The notes beneath the pieces were generated by a model. The model ran no database searches, was not told the origin of the DNA, and saw only the letters and a program-made list of their open reading frames with translations. A DNA stretch of 64,000 nucleotides, taken from the NCBI GenBank assembly GCA_958450325.1, contig OY288243.1, forward strand, positions 57,992,378 through 58,056,377, in the 5' to 3' direction. A program made the position numbers and the translations under genes. Numbering within the stretch: the first letter of the stretch is position 1; every line of letters begins with the position of its first letter. This document shows positions 48,050-60,226 of this stretch, in pieces. This stretch comes from Agrostemma githago. Lineage: Eukaryota; Streptophyta; Magnoliopsida; Caryophyllales; Caryophyllaceae.

Positions 48050-49434
48050 GGCTCGGGTGTGGGGTGGCCTGTCTGTAAGGGCACCGCGTAATCAGTAAAG
48101 TTGCTTCGGAACTCGAATACACCAAGGCATAGGAAATAGCGTGGGAGGAGAGATGACTCCAGTTTGACTCGGGTTAGACTCTCCTAAGACAAATGTGTAG
48201 GGTACGATTCTCGGAGTGACTGTGATTAATCGCTCCATCGGAGAATAGCCCCCAAGTGAGACTAAGGACTCAGATAGGACTCAGATGGTGCGACATCTAA
48301 GTGACTCGAAAGTGGGGCACGTGAGACACGTGTAAGACAAGACCCTTAGAGCAACTGTGATTGGTCGCTCTACTGAAGGGTAACCCCCGAGTGGGACTGA
48401 AGACTTTGTTAAGACTCGAGTGTTGGACGAGTGATCCTTAGATGTAAGGATCACGAACCTTTTGTTATAAGGCTATGCCTTGTAGAAGGTTGACTCGGAA
48501 AAGACACCTAGACAGGTGACTCGTGGACGGTGGGCTTTCCTTAGGATTTGGCAAAGTGGGCCTAGTCCCGTTCGAAGGAAAATCCATGGGAGAATTCCCC
48601 AGACTTTGGACTCGAATGTGTAAACGGGCTTTCCTTTGTAAAAGTTTGTCCTACGAAGGTGGGCCGTGCCTTGACAAATAAGGCGGACTGGGATGGGGTG
48701 GAAATCCGTGATCTAAGATCGACGGAGTTTCGATGCTATGGATTCTAACTTATGACAAGACCCGACACTGATAAATACGGGAAGTCCTAAGAAGAAGGTT
48801 TTGAAAAGGGAAATTAGATTTGAAAACCGAGCAAGGTCGGATTGGAAGACCCGATTTTTTTTGAAAACCGAGAAAAAAGGTTATCGGGCCGAGATTTCGG
48901 GCTTTTTTTTTGAAAAGGTTTGGACAGCGTACCGGCTAAAAATAGGCTATTTTGAGTCAAAATCATTAGTCCTAAATTCGGCAGCTTTCCGGGTTTTGAA
49001 AAAAAGAATGGATTTGAAAAGATGTAAGTTTTTTGAAAAAAATGACGGTTTTTGAAAAGACCAAAGAAGATCAAGTAGCATGTAGTCATAGAAACAGTAT
49101 AACGACGCCATGTATGCTCTTAGTCTAAGTCTCAGTCGGTCGAATATGGTCTATACCAACAACGATCGCATTCTCGCAAATCAGGACGGACCTCCTAAGC
49201 CGAGTTGGTCTTAGAATCTGCCGTAAAACCCATGCGAGTTCCGCCATCGAAGTCTTTAGTGCAACCAAGTGGGAATGCACCGTGGTATAGTGGGACGTCG
49301 GTCACAAGTAACCGGCCCGGGATAGAATGGGGTTATGCATGAACCATTGAACTAAAACGTGTACATTACTAATCGAACGATTTCTTTTCGAGTCTCACCC
49401 TGAGGATGCCGATGGTAAGTGACACATCAGTTAA
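48050..49434 (-). mobile_element. 5' untranslated leader of element 2
   Basis: Aligns by eye with 24746-26330 of element 1; no credible coding sequence. Confidence 0.6.
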
Positions 49435-49455
49435 TCCCCAGCGGAGTCGCCAAAT
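49435..49455 (-). other. Primer-binding site of element 2
   Basis: Minus strand ATTTGGCGACTCCGCTGGGGA, identical to that of element 1. Confidence 0.8.
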
Positions 49456-51598
49456 TGTGGACATGACATAGGTCCACCCCGACGCGGTGACGCGCGGGTT
49501 TGGGGAGGCGAATGAATTTCCATATGAGATGGATCGAATAGAATTTTAAATCGAAGTAGGAGTCGCCACCGAATTTTGTGGTTATTCGGAACCATTCGAA
49601 CCCACTCTATGTCGTAGTGGGCCATATTTAAAACATGGCCCATTTCCGATGTCAGAGCTTATCGGGTTCGTCCCTTTGCAGTTCGATACCGATTCCGACT
49701 TGAGCGGTTGATCGTATATTGAATGACTCTCGTTGCCAATGGTTTCGGACATCCGGAAACCACGGTTCTGAGTAAGGGGTGATGGTACGTGTTGGGAAGC
49801 TCATTGAGAACACCCAACCCCGCCCGCACTTAGCGGCCTTTACTAAGATATCGTTCGGTTTTGTGTACACGCGTTAGTTCGACGATTGAATGATATGCAA
49901 AGATTATTTTCCTAAGACATGTGAGGAAAATAATTAAGTGGGTTGCTAAGTCGTTTAATGCATGTTAAACTAACAACGTCAAAGTTATTTTAGCATGTGA
50001 GTTCGTTTTAGTCTAATAAAACAAAGAAATAAATAAATTGCTACAAACACGAGAAAACGGGTTAGTAACGATTGAATAATATAGTAAATAAATATACGAG
50101 ATCGAGAAAATAAACATTAACCGAAATCTGAAAAATATTGTTGAAACGCTGTTTTGTATATAAAAAACGAAGCTCGAAAAATAATAGAAAAAACGAAAAA
50201 GGCGCACATCGGCAGCCGGCCGCGCGACTTGCCCGGGACGCCGGCGGGTCGCGTGGCAGCCTGTTTTTCGGAAACGGTTTTTCGGAAATTTTTGATTAAA
50301 TCGCGTACGAATATGGATTAATTTATACCCAGTTTATATTTTCGATATTCGTCGTATTCAATACTCGATTATGAAATCGATATCGAATAATCGGAATGGT
50401 TTTAGAAAAAAAAAGGTTTTGAAAAAAGTTTATTTTGAACGAAAAGTTGTAAAAAAAGGTTTTGAACGAAAAGTTGTAAAAAAGGGTTTTGAACGAAAAA
50501 ATGTAACCATATCGTCGAAAGCTTAATATAATTCTTTTCGATACAATATTCAATTATATAGAATCGATATCATATTTTTAAGAATGTTTGATATATAAAA
50601 ATAGTTTTTTTTTAATAATATCGATATTAGAAAAATAGAAAAAGACCGACGAAAAGACCCATAAAAAACGAGAAGAAGAGAAAAAGGAGAAACGGGTTTG
50701 ATTTACACCCTCAACTTACATGCTTTGTTTTCTCGGGATAAGGCTCGTCGGAAAGTGGCTTAGCTAGACTTGGGAGCGTCGAGATGATGCGGGATGAGTT
50801 AAGGTGTTGATTTGGTCGTGTAATGAGACGTGTGGTTGGATGGTTTTCTCGGGGCTTCGAGGCTACTTCGGGAAGGTGTCGGGATTTGCTAGATATCGAG
50901 GATGTAGGACGTGTTGATTATGGCTGTAAAAACCGTGTTAATTGGCTGTTTTTTCTGTTGTTAATTCTGATGTTGTGATGTCTTCAAAGTGTTGGATGGG
51001 AGGTCCTATTTATAGGAATTCCCGACCTTGGCTTAGGAGAGTTTGAATAACGCTTAGGATAGGAAACGTAGGAGTTTGAGAAGCATGAGAATTCCGCTTT
51101 CTTGGCCAAGAAGAAAAGGTATCTCGGCTGGTTGGGGGTGTGTTGGCCGAGTATTTGGTACTCGGTCGATGTCTGATTCGGTTTCCGGATAGAATTCCTA
51201 CTTGAGATCGAATTCTACCTTTAACGGAATTGTTTAATGCTTTTAATGAAGCTGAAATTTTGTAGGAATTTGAGCATGAATCAACCGTGTGAAGTGTCAC
51301 GGCTGACTCACGTGTCTCGGGAAAATCTTTGACCGGGTTTTGACTCGGTCGCTAAAAGACGGTTTTACCCCTGGTGTCGGATTCGACCCAAATTAGTGTT
51401 ATTTGACTCGAAACGACCCACTGGGCCTGGATTTGAGGTTGGTTTTGTAAGATTTGTACTCCTTAATAAGTTTAAACCAAATGTCCATGATTACAAGCCC
51501 ATATCCGAGTCCGTCAAAGCACGTTTACGTCCAATCATCATCGGGTGTTTGGCGGGAACTACTATAGACACCTGGCGGTCAAAATGTGGGTGTCTACT
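49456..51598 (-). repeat. 5' LTR of element 2
   Basis: 2,143 bp; minus-strand TATAAATA at 51007-51014; the target duplication GGTTT follows at 51599-51603. Confidence 0.93.
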
Positions 51599-51603
51599 GG
51601 TTT

Positions 51604-51983
51604 TCAAACCGAAATCGGAATGAACTTGGGAACGATATAATGTGAGTATATGAGGACGGAGATGCGGAGTGCACACTTGTATACAATCTAATACCGAGCT
51701 CGTTGTTGTATGGGATGGGCCGATGGGTATGATATATCGAATATATTGTGTTATTAAGTGGTTAGTCTAAGTAATTATGTACTTAGATTAATGGTACTTT
51801 GATTAAATCCGTCAAACTCGATAAAATTAATCCCTCCCGGTAGGGAGGAATTGGTCACGGTCGTGACCAAAGAGAGCAAAAAAACAGTGGCTACTGTGAG
51901 CCTTTCCGGTCAGGATGAGTTTTGATCCCGGTTGGGGTGATCCTTCCCAGTCGGATGGATTTGGTCCCGGCCAGGATGGACTG
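51604..51983 (+). mobile_element. Old Athila-like LTR fragment with degenerate palindrome array
   Basis: The array at 51835-51976 has TCCCGG-type dyads at about 51835, 51904, 51926, 51945 and 51965 (19-22 bp apart), and GGTCACGGTCGTGACC at 51853-51868. Order and spacing match the LTR at 2705-4255, including a following T-rich stretch that resumes at 58486 beyond the LINE. No coding sequence. Its left limit is not defined. Confidence 0.5.
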
Positions 51984-51997
51984 TTTTTGCCGCGTTT
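51984..51997 (+). repeat. LINE target site duplication TTTTTGCCGCGTTT (left)
   Basis: Repeated at 58472-58485. It is followed here by further T residues to 52003, the complement of the LINE poly(A) tail. Confidence 0.9.
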
Positions 51998-52129
51998 TTT
52001 TTTGCCAGCAAAGACAGAAAGTGTTCTTATTGCCGCATCCCCATGGAAGTTTGCTTGTGAGCTTCCATGTTAAGAGCCCTAGGAACAAAAGAGATAGCCA
52101 TACAATGAAAGAAAGAAAAATAAAATGAG

Positions 52130-54126
52130 AAGTTATTCAAGACGCGGCGAAGAACTAGCGGTGACTCCGTGCCTTTTTAAACCTGCATGACCAAAGGTAA
52201 GCAATCCGAGAACAGAACAATGTGATGGAGATTTGTCGCCACTGCCCACTTAGTTGCTTCATAGAGAGCTAAAGCTTCCGCATGGATAGGAGAGACTGCC
52301 CAGATCTTCATAGTTTCGCGCCCCAAACATGAGCCATCAGGAGTAAGAGCCACCCAACCTGCTGCCCCTTTATTGTTTTTCTAGGCCGCATCAACAAAAA
52401 TATATATTCTTGAGTCGCAATCTCCAGAACCAGAGATCGTCAAAATCCGACCCTTTTTAACTTCCAAAAGAAAGGGCTGATCATCCGTAACTTCCGAAGG
52501 GGAGGGGTTAACCCGGGGATCAGAACCATCCTGAGCGTGAGCATAGTGAGATAATAATGTTTTAAGCAAGATCATAGTGACATTACCATTGGCAGGGGTG
52601 CCATTGAATTTGGCTGCATTCCTAGAAATCCATATAACCCATAGAACCGTGACAAAGTACAGAATAGGTGTATGATCGTGATCACTATTGGCGAAATAAT
52701 TGATCCAATCAATTAGCCAATCCTTGAAACTGATATGGGAATTGACAGAGGTACGGATACCCAGGTCGCAACCGCTCCAAATCTTTGAGGTGAACGGGCA
52801 ATCCCGAAATAAATGACCAAGACTTTCAACATTACTATCCTCACAGCATAAAGAGCATAGAGTGTTATCAGAAAGACCTCGTTTTTGAAATTCAGAACCA
52901 ATTGGCATCGCATCATTAACAATTTTCCAAAGGAAAGTCCAGAACTTGGCCGGACCCTTAAGCTTCCAGAGCCTCTTCTTACAAAATCCCTAACCTTTTT
53001 ATTTGGCATGTGATTTGGATTTTTGCTTAGAATAAGAGAGTCAAAGGCTAGTTTGTATCCACTTTTCGTAGAATACTCCCATGAAGGAGTTTTAGTCCAG
53101 TAGAACTGATCCAAGCACCTCACAATCGGAATTTGACAACTCATAATTTGAAAGATCCACTCGTCATTGAAGAGTTGTCGGAGCTTAGCAATGTCCCAAT
53201 TGCCTTGACAATCCATGAGAGCATCCATACTTGACGGTAAGTTAGGCCCAACATGTGCAAATTGCGGTGTGTTGCCATTGACCCACTTATCTTTACAAAT
53301 ATCAATCCTACTAGGTCTCCCAGGCAACCAGGCGATACCCTCATTGAGCAGAGTAAGACCCCATTTAATGCTTTTCCAACCCCATTAGCTATAGTTTTGA
53401 GACGTGTCAATGCAATTTGCCAAATTATGAGCATCACAGTGATATTTGGCGGCCATTAGTTGTCCTATAGCCGTGGAGGGGTTTTTCAAGAGTCGCCATC
53501 CAAGCTTGCATAAAAGGGCTTGATTTAAACATTGAATATTTCTAATACCTAAACCACCATCAATTTTAGGAATAGAAAGGAAGTCAGTGCTCCTCCAATG
53601 AATGGTCCTTCCTTTCTTCGTTCCAGCCCACCAAAAATGAGCAAATAGTTTGTTAATCCTATTCGCCACACTTATCAGTATTTTAAATACCGATAGGAGA
53701 TGAACAGAGAGAGGCTAGAACAGAAGAGATAAGAGTAAGACGACCCGCTGGAGAGAGAAGAGTTCCATTCCAAGAAGTGATACGCTTGACCACAGAATCA
53801 TAGATACCATTAAAGAAGGCTTTGCTGTTCCGGTTAACCTCGAGCGGTACACCCAGGTAGTTACATGTTGCCTGATTAGGTAGAATCCCAAAAGACTTGT
53901 GGCAAGTTTGTGCAATTGCTAAAGTAGTATTAGGGCTGAAAAAGAGTGAGGACTTACCCTTGTTAATACATTGACCCGAGGCATCACAGTACTTCAGAAT
54001 AGAAAGCCGTAAATTCTCAATGCTAGTTTTATGGTCCTCCGTGAAGTAAATAGCATCATCAGCGAAGAGAAGGTGAGAGATTGGAGGGGCTAGCTTAGCA
54101 ACCCGAATACCTTGGATTGCATTCAT
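52130..54126 (-). pseudogene. LINE ORF2, 3' part: RT active site, zf-RVT and RNase H-like domains
   Basis: From the start near 54126: NAIQGIRVAKLAPPISHLLF followed by ADDAIYF (RT catalytic F-ADD), then a thumb-like tract with YLGVPLE. Next comes WWAGTKKGRTIHW with GGLGIRN, a zf-RVT region (LCSLCCEDSNVESLGHLFRD then CPFTSKIW), and an RNase H-like domain (VDAA, GAAGWVALTPDG, PIHAEALALYEA). Several frame changes (around 53690, 53390 and 52900) and in-frame stops (52381-52383 between VDAA and KNNKG; 52177-52179) make it inactive. Plant L1-type elements carry this C-terminal RNase H. Confidence 0.85.
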
Positions 54127-54130
54127 CTCT

Positions 54131-54535
54131 TATGAAGAATACAAATCAAGCTTTGGTTACGTCTTCAGCAATGTCTCGGGAAGATTGCTTGAGGATGATC
54201 GACTCCATCTTGGTAAGCCTTTTACTGCTAAAGAAGTTCGAGCAGCGGTTTTCCAATTGGGAGGTCTAAAATCTCCAGGCCCTGATGGATTTCCTGTTAT
54301 TTTCTTTCAAAGATACTGGTCTTACATCAAAAGGGATCTGACTTCAGCCGGTTGCTCTACTCTCAACTCTAGTATAGTGCTTAGGGAGATGAATCACACT
54401 TTTATTGCCCTTATCCCTAAAGTGACCAACCCTGAATCAGCGGACCAGCTTAGACCCATTAGTCTCTGTAATGTTGTTATGCGAGTTACAACCAAGTGTA
54501 TCGCTAATAGAATTAAAAGAGTGATCACTACTAAA
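54131..54535 (+). pseudogene. LINE ORF2, inverted 5' RT segment, part 1
   Basis: Open plus-strand frame: FTAKEVRAAVFQLGGLKSPG, then PDGFPVIFFQRYW and ALIPKVTNPESADQLRPISL followed by CNV, the RT finger motifs. It stops at the CACTA insertion within ...NRIKRV. Beyond the insertion the frame resumes at 58276. Confidence 0.85.
54533..54535 (+). repeat. CACTA target duplication GAT (left)
   Basis: Repeated at 58276-58278; removing one copy restores the LINE frame. Confidence 0.8.
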
Positions 54536-55433
54536 AAATCCTTGGTTTCTTGACGCTTTAAAGGTATGTTCTCGGCGCTTTAAAGTGTCACAAACTAAAT
54601 TCTCGACGCTTTCCGAAAGCGTGGAAATTTTGGGCGTCAGGAATCCTTGTCGCATTTTTGTGTCATCATCCTCGACGCATTAAAACGTTGAATATTTTAT
54701 TCACGACACTTTTTTGCGTGACAACATGTACACTAATAAAATGTGCAACCTTGACGCTTTTCTATGTCATGATTTTTTTTTGGGCCAAAACTTTTTCTAA
54801 TGGCGCGACTTTCTACTACTAAAAGTGTCGAGAGATAATGATATAAAATTCAATTACCAGCACTGTTAAATGGTAAAAGCGTCGAGAATCTGATAGTAAA
54901 GAATATATTAATAATATATTCTGATCCAAAATCTAACTCCTTACGATTGCAAATATATGTTTGTCTAGTAAGCGCGACTCTACATTTATAGAATTTATAT
55001 CAATAATACACATATCGAGTTGTAACAAACTTTACACGCATGTGTAGATTATTAGAATATTATACTAACATACATACAGTACTACAACAATCATATGCAC
55101 AACATTATTGTCTAATTTTTCTCGAGAATTTCTCCAGAAACTCTGGCGTGATCTCGAAAAAATCTCCAACAAGTCTGTTATCGGCCACCTGCAATAGCAA
55201 CAAGTCAATTACCTAACTTATTACTCCACCTCTCCCACTACGATTGTTAACTTTGATCTACATCAACTTTTAACAACAAAATCAATATATATAGTACGCT
55301 ATATGAACTTGACAAATAAATAGTACTTCGATGAATCAATTTAAGTAAACATCGAGCGTGAAAGAGAAAACATCACTTAAAAGTTGTAAACCTGCCTTCT
55401 AAGAGTAATACTAACCTTAAGAACACTGGCGGA

Positions 55434-55768
55434 TCTAGGGCTAGGCTACTCGGGCTCTAGCTCTAGTTAAATTCAGAATACATAATTTTTAGTGTAGGAA
55501 TTAGTTAGTTATCTGCTCTTGCCATAGTGGTAGGAGGGTTGAAGTTTCATGTGAGAGACCCGAGTTCAACTCCCACTGACAGTAGTTTTACGTCAAATAC
55601 TATCCACTTTGAAACCATTTTTTTTACTAATTCCTACCTATTTTCAATATCTAGATAAATGATCTCAATATCTTACAATTCTCTTCCAAAAATATTTTTT
55701 GCTTCGCATGATTGAACCGTCGATGTTAACTTAGCCCAAGATACTTTCGAATCCTGGATCCGCCCCTG
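55434..55768. mobile_element. hAT-type MITE nested in the CACTA element
   Basis: 335 bp, starts CACTGGCGGATCTAGGG and ends CTGGATCCGCCCCTG, flanked by the 8-bp duplication CTTAAGAA (55426-55433 and 55769-55776). Inside, ccatagtggtaggagggttg ... gagacccgagttcaactccc (about 55523-55575) resembles tRNA A and B boxes, as in the hAT MITE at 31222. Confidence 0.9.
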
Positions 55769-56859
55769 CTTAAGAACACATTTTCCCTTGAAGTCAGAAC
55801 CACCATCCCTGAGTTTAAGAGCTTCATAGACTTCTAATAATTTAACATGAGTACCAAGAAACCATCCAATATCATCATAAATGAAAAATATATAAGAACA
55901 ATCCATATATGGAGATGATGTGTACCTAACTTCTTAAAGAAGTTCCAAGGATACCTAGCAACCATCCAATATCAGTAGGTACATTTTCAGTATTAACATC
56001 TGTTATAATAGAGTAAAGATGTGTTTAAGTAGATACTCTCATGTTTTACCCAAAAATCAGCAAGGGAACTAAATTAGCATCCATCCAAGATTATTCATCA
56101 AGAGTCAGCATGTAAGAACTAAAATGGCAGCAAAAATTCAAACAAGAATAACAAAAGCTAAGTAGGATAAATAAATAAAATTTTCATGCCTAAAGCTCGA
56201 CATCAGCTTTTTTGATAAAGTCCGTAAACTATCGGCTGCCAGACAATTATATTCATCAAACACATGATAGACATTCAAAGAGCATGAGCATAGAGAATGA
56301 TCATGTTCACTGTAAGTGAGAAGATGTTTAGTAACTTAAACCTTAACATTGAAGATTTCATACAAATAAATAACATGATGAGATTGAAAAACAAACAAAA
56401 AAATCACATAATAATATGCTTATAATATGACCCAATGACTCTTTCAATAATATATAAGTTTTATATTAACAATGTTTTAGATATGCAATGAAAGATGAGT
56501 GTAACACGAAGTAACAAATCAAGAAAGATTCATATGATAGCTAGAGGGATATGGTGAGCATGGATTTAATCTCCTTACTCATTTGTGTTGACAAAGAAGA
56601 GGAAGGTTTCAGATAATAATAGTTGCAGTAACCTAGGAAAAGAAGAGCCAAAAGGAGATACCTGATGTCGGGGTAGGATGAGCGAGGAGCTTATGAGTGA
56701 CATATATAGGCTAATACTGGGAAAAAAAGTCGGGAAAAAAGTGTGTATTATTTACTCACACACAGAAATATAGCATTATGTCTCCCTTTCACAAAATTTG
56801 AACCTTGAAAATACCACATCAAGAGTGGAAATAACAAAAAGAAAGCCATATGGGCAGTA

Positions 56860-56949
56860 CTCACTCCGTCTCGTTCATTTTATTGGTTTTATATTCATTG
56901 TGAGAAATATTTTAAATCAAAGGCAAACAAATGAACGAGACGGACGGAG
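56860..56949. mobile_element. Stowaway-like MITE nested in the CACTA element
   Basis: 90 bp, CTCACTCCGTCTCGTTCATT pairs with the complement at the right (aatgaacgagacggacggag), flanked by TA. Confidence 0.85.
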
Positions 56950-58275
56950 TAAAGTGAAATGGTGACTTCTATCAATATGTATTTCTTTGATACTTAATAT
57001 TGAATAAACTACAAGAAAAAGATATAATAATAACTAATAAGATAAGTGCTTACTTCACCACATTTAAATTCTTGGATTGTAGAAAAGAGTCATAAAAGTA
57101 CACTCAAATCTTGGAGAAAAAACAACTACCTAGGCAGAACAACAAAGAAAATATTTCGAGCTCATTTAAAATCCACAACAAACGAACAAAGTTAACTTGT
57201 TACACAAAGAGTAATGTCCATGTACAGAAACTCACCAAAATAAGGACACCCTTATAAAGACAGATAGTTGTATGACCAAGTTCTCAAGCTATTATGAGTA
57301 TTCTTATTTGAAAAATGCAGAAAAGTGAAGTGGCGGTTAGAGTGACTTCAATTATATAAGCACACTTCAGAAGCTAATATTACTCTAATGAAAATAAGAT
57401 AAAATCAAGGAGAAGTTTCTCTAATACAAATCACACTTTTAGATAAGATTATGTATTATTTGCATATACAAAAATCAGGAAAAACAATTAAAGTTGATAA
57501 CAATTCACAAAATGAAACACTATGATGTAAGCGGATACATCACCATAGAATGTTAAAACGACGTAGTGATGATAATAGTAAGCTAAATTAAACAATCATC
57601 AAACATTCAAATTAAAACTGACGGGATATAGTTGCAAGAATTCAGTTAAAAATGGGGACAAACGATAGCCAACGACAACTCCCTCATCATCTGAGCCAGT
57701 GATGGATAAATAACACATTAAAAACATCAACCGTTAAACGAATTAGAAAATCATAGCCCTAAAATTCAAAATAATCTATGTAATTGAATAAATATTAGGG
57801 TTTAGGAATAGAGGGAAAAAAATGAAATTGAAGACTGAAAGGGTAAAATTACCATGAATTGGATCTCACTGCCATAGTTTCTTGAGACGGTCGGCATTAG
57901 AATCCGCCATGAAATACTCGTAGGCCATCATCGAAATTGTTGATCGCCTGATCACCTCTATTTTTTTGATTGTGAGAGGAGACTATCTCCTTTGAAATTC
58001 ATCTTCTTTATGTTAAAAAAATGTACCGGTGATATGAAGAAGATGGACAGATCTTAGGGTTTAATTTGATTAAGAGGGAAACGTGAATGGAATGAAAGTT
58101 TCGGCGGGATAAGGGAGATTTCCAAGTTAACTAGAGTACATTTTTTATTAAATAAGAAACGTATATTTGTTTGGCGTACGGAAGCGTATGAAAAATCAAA
58201 TTTGCCTAAAATAGGCCGACACTTATAAAAGCGTCGACCCTAAAGTGTCAAGAAAGTAAGATATTTGTTGTAGTG

Positions 58276-58471
58276 GATGGGTAAACTAGTTGGTGATTTT
58301 CAAAATGCTTTTGTTCCGGGTAGGGTTATTACCAATAACATTGCCTTGGCTCATGGGGGGGGGGGGGGGGGGGGGGGGAGAGGGGGGAAAGCTTGGTTGC
58401 GCTTAAAATTGACTTTAGTAAGGCCTTTGACAGTATTAATTGGAATTTCGTCCGACTGATGCTGGAAAATA
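58276..58471 (+). pseudogene. LINE ORF2, inverted 5' RT segment, part 2
   Basis: Resumes as GKLVGDFQNAFVPGRVITNN then IALAH. A run of 24 G (58355-58378) and more G-rich sequence replaces the expected next residues. After that, in another frame, it reads SLVALKIDFSKAFDSINWNF, the first RT catalytic Asp motif. The frame shift lies in the G-tract. It ends at the target duplication. Confidence 0.85.
58355..58378 (+). repeat. Homopolymer G(24)
   Basis: Sits inside an RT coding segment and changes its frame; length may be affected by sequencing or assembly error. Confidence 0.7.
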
Positions 58472-58480
58472 TTTTTGCCG

Positions 58481-58570
58481 CGTTTCTGTTTTCTCTTTTG
58501 GCGGTTATTTTGGTTGGTTTTGGAGCGTTTCTGTTTTCTCTTTTGGCGGTTATTTTGGTTGGTTTTGGAG
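58481..58570. repeat. 45-bp tandem duplication
   Basis: gcgtttctgttttctctttt...ggttttgga occurs twice head to tail. It overlaps the LINE target duplication, and belongs to the T-rich part of the old LTR fragment (58486-58599). Confidence 0.9.
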
Positions 58571-60089
58571 GGAACCAACGTGTCATCCCATAAGTTTTCA
58601 GTTCTCTGGACATGACGTAGGTCCACCCCGACGCGGCCATGCTCGGGTTTGGGTAGGCGAATGAATCTCGTGGTAAGATTGATCTCGGGTCGAAATTTAA
58701 ATCGAAGTTGGAGTCGCCACCGAATTTTATGGGAATTCGGACCCGTTCGAATTCACTTTACACTTAGGCGTTTTGTGAACAAAACACGACCCGCTTTTAG
58801 TGCTAGAGCTTATGAGTTCGTCCCTTTGCATTACGATACCGACGCCGAGTTATCGGATATCGTGCATCGAATGACTCTCGTGCGCCATTGGTTTTGGACA
58901 TCCGGAAACCATAGTTCTGAGTTAGGGGTGAGGGTACGTGTTGGGAAGCCCACAAAGGACACCCAACCCCGCCCGCTCTTTAGCGGCCTCTACTAAGATA
59001 CCGTTCGAGTTCGTGTACGCGCGCTAGTAAAATGACTAAATGTTATGCAAACAACGTTTTTGGATAAACATGCGAATTATATGTGAGCTACGTCATTTTA
59101 ATGCATAAAAGCTAGAGTCGAAATTATTTAGCATGTAAGGTTCATTTATAAAACGATAAACATCGAAAATAAATAAAACTCGTAAATAGATACAATATAC
59201 ACGGGCGGAAATAAAACCCGGACAAAACAAAGAGAGCGAGCAAAATAATAAGCAATAATAATGGATACGTAACTAAATTAAATGACTAAAGATGATGAGA
59301 CAATGCATGGTTTTAGAAAAAGGAGACACGTGATGGCCTTAGCACGTGACGACCGAAGTCAAAAAAAAGACGAGGCTCGGATGATGTTTGAAGCTCTCGG
59401 TTTTTGAATAAAGAAGTCCACTTGTTCGAGTCATGGCAGAGACTCGACCGAGTGGCCTTCTAAAAAGCTCACTGCCCATATTTTGGGGTGCTCCTCGATC
59501 GAGTGCCCCCTGTACGAGTTACAGCTCGTTTCGAAAAAGGTGACTGTTTCGTTTTATTGATGCAAAATCGATGGTCGACCGAGTTACGTAAAAATATTAC
59601 ATAATTTGAACTCAACTCGGTTCACGGTGCTTATAATCGTATATTATGCAATTATAAGACCGGCATCAGAATTTTATAGAAAGTGTTATAGGATCGATAA
59701 AAATTTGATTAGGACAAAATTGTCTCCCTCCGCGTCACGACACCGAAACTAATCCTGACGGATTTTGTGATGTCGATTTTCGCGTCAACGGGTTCTGTAC
59801 TAATCTCGGTAATAGAATCAGACGCGTTCAACTACGTACGACCACGATCGCGTTATGCCCTTAAGTGCTTGGGGCGGTGCTCCTCGAAAGGGTGTCAACT
59901 CCGTCGCGACTTGTAAAGGGATTAAACGGACTTGGAGCGGTGGTCGTTGTCAAACGTGTTCGAATCCGAATGTTTTACTATTATATAAATATACGCGGTA
60001 CATAAATATAAATAACGATAAAAAGAACGAAAAAATAAAATGCGATGAAAATGTTAGTGTTAGTATGCTATAATAATAAAATATAGTAT

Positions 60090-60226
60090 ATGTTTATATG
60101 TATATATGTATATATGTATATGTATATATGTATATGTATATATGTATATGTATATACATATACATATATACATATGTGTATATATATGTGTATGTATATA
60201 TGTATATGTATATACATATACATATA

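Larger units (their letters stand above)
42585..51598 (-). mobile_element. Complete non-autonomous Tat/Ogre-like LTR retrotransposon (element 2)
   Basis: 9,014 bp, LTRs 49456-51598 (5') and 42585-44725 (3'), target duplication GGTTT. Minus orientation, same PBS and PPT as element 1. The only coding remnant is a gag N-terminal/capsid segment at 47213-48049; no pol. The LTRs differ at more than 30 positions by eye, so it is older than element 1. The outer base of the 5' LTR (51598) is changed (AGTAGACACC instead of TGTAGACACC, with one substitution at the terminal base). Confidence 0.93.
54536..58275. mobile_element. Non-autonomous CACTA (En/Spm) element
   Basis: 3,740 bp, starts CACTACTAAAAAAT and ends TTTGTTGTAGTG, flanked by GAT. 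Subterminal repeats of gacgctttaaa / gcgtcgag occur at both ends (54550-54900 and 58190-58260). No TNP2-type transposase is visible. A minus-strand start-like segment at about 57890-57945 (MADSNADRLKKLW) may be a remnant of a first exon. Two smaller elements are nested inside; the rest is AT-rich without recognisable genes. Confidence 0.85.
51998..58471 (-). mobile_element. LINE (L1-type) with 5' inversion, hosting a CACTA element
   Basis: Bounded by a 14-bp duplication, with a poly(A) of at least six A on the minus strand at its left end. The 3' portion (about 52004-54126) is on the minus strand. The 5' portion (about 54131-54535 plus 58276-58471) is on the plus strand, so the two halves of the reverse transcriptase meet head to head. 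This is the signature of twin priming. The 5' part of the LINE (endonuclease and ORF1) is missing, and about 90 codons between the halves were lost. The CACTA insertion accounts for 3.7 kb. Confidence 0.88.
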
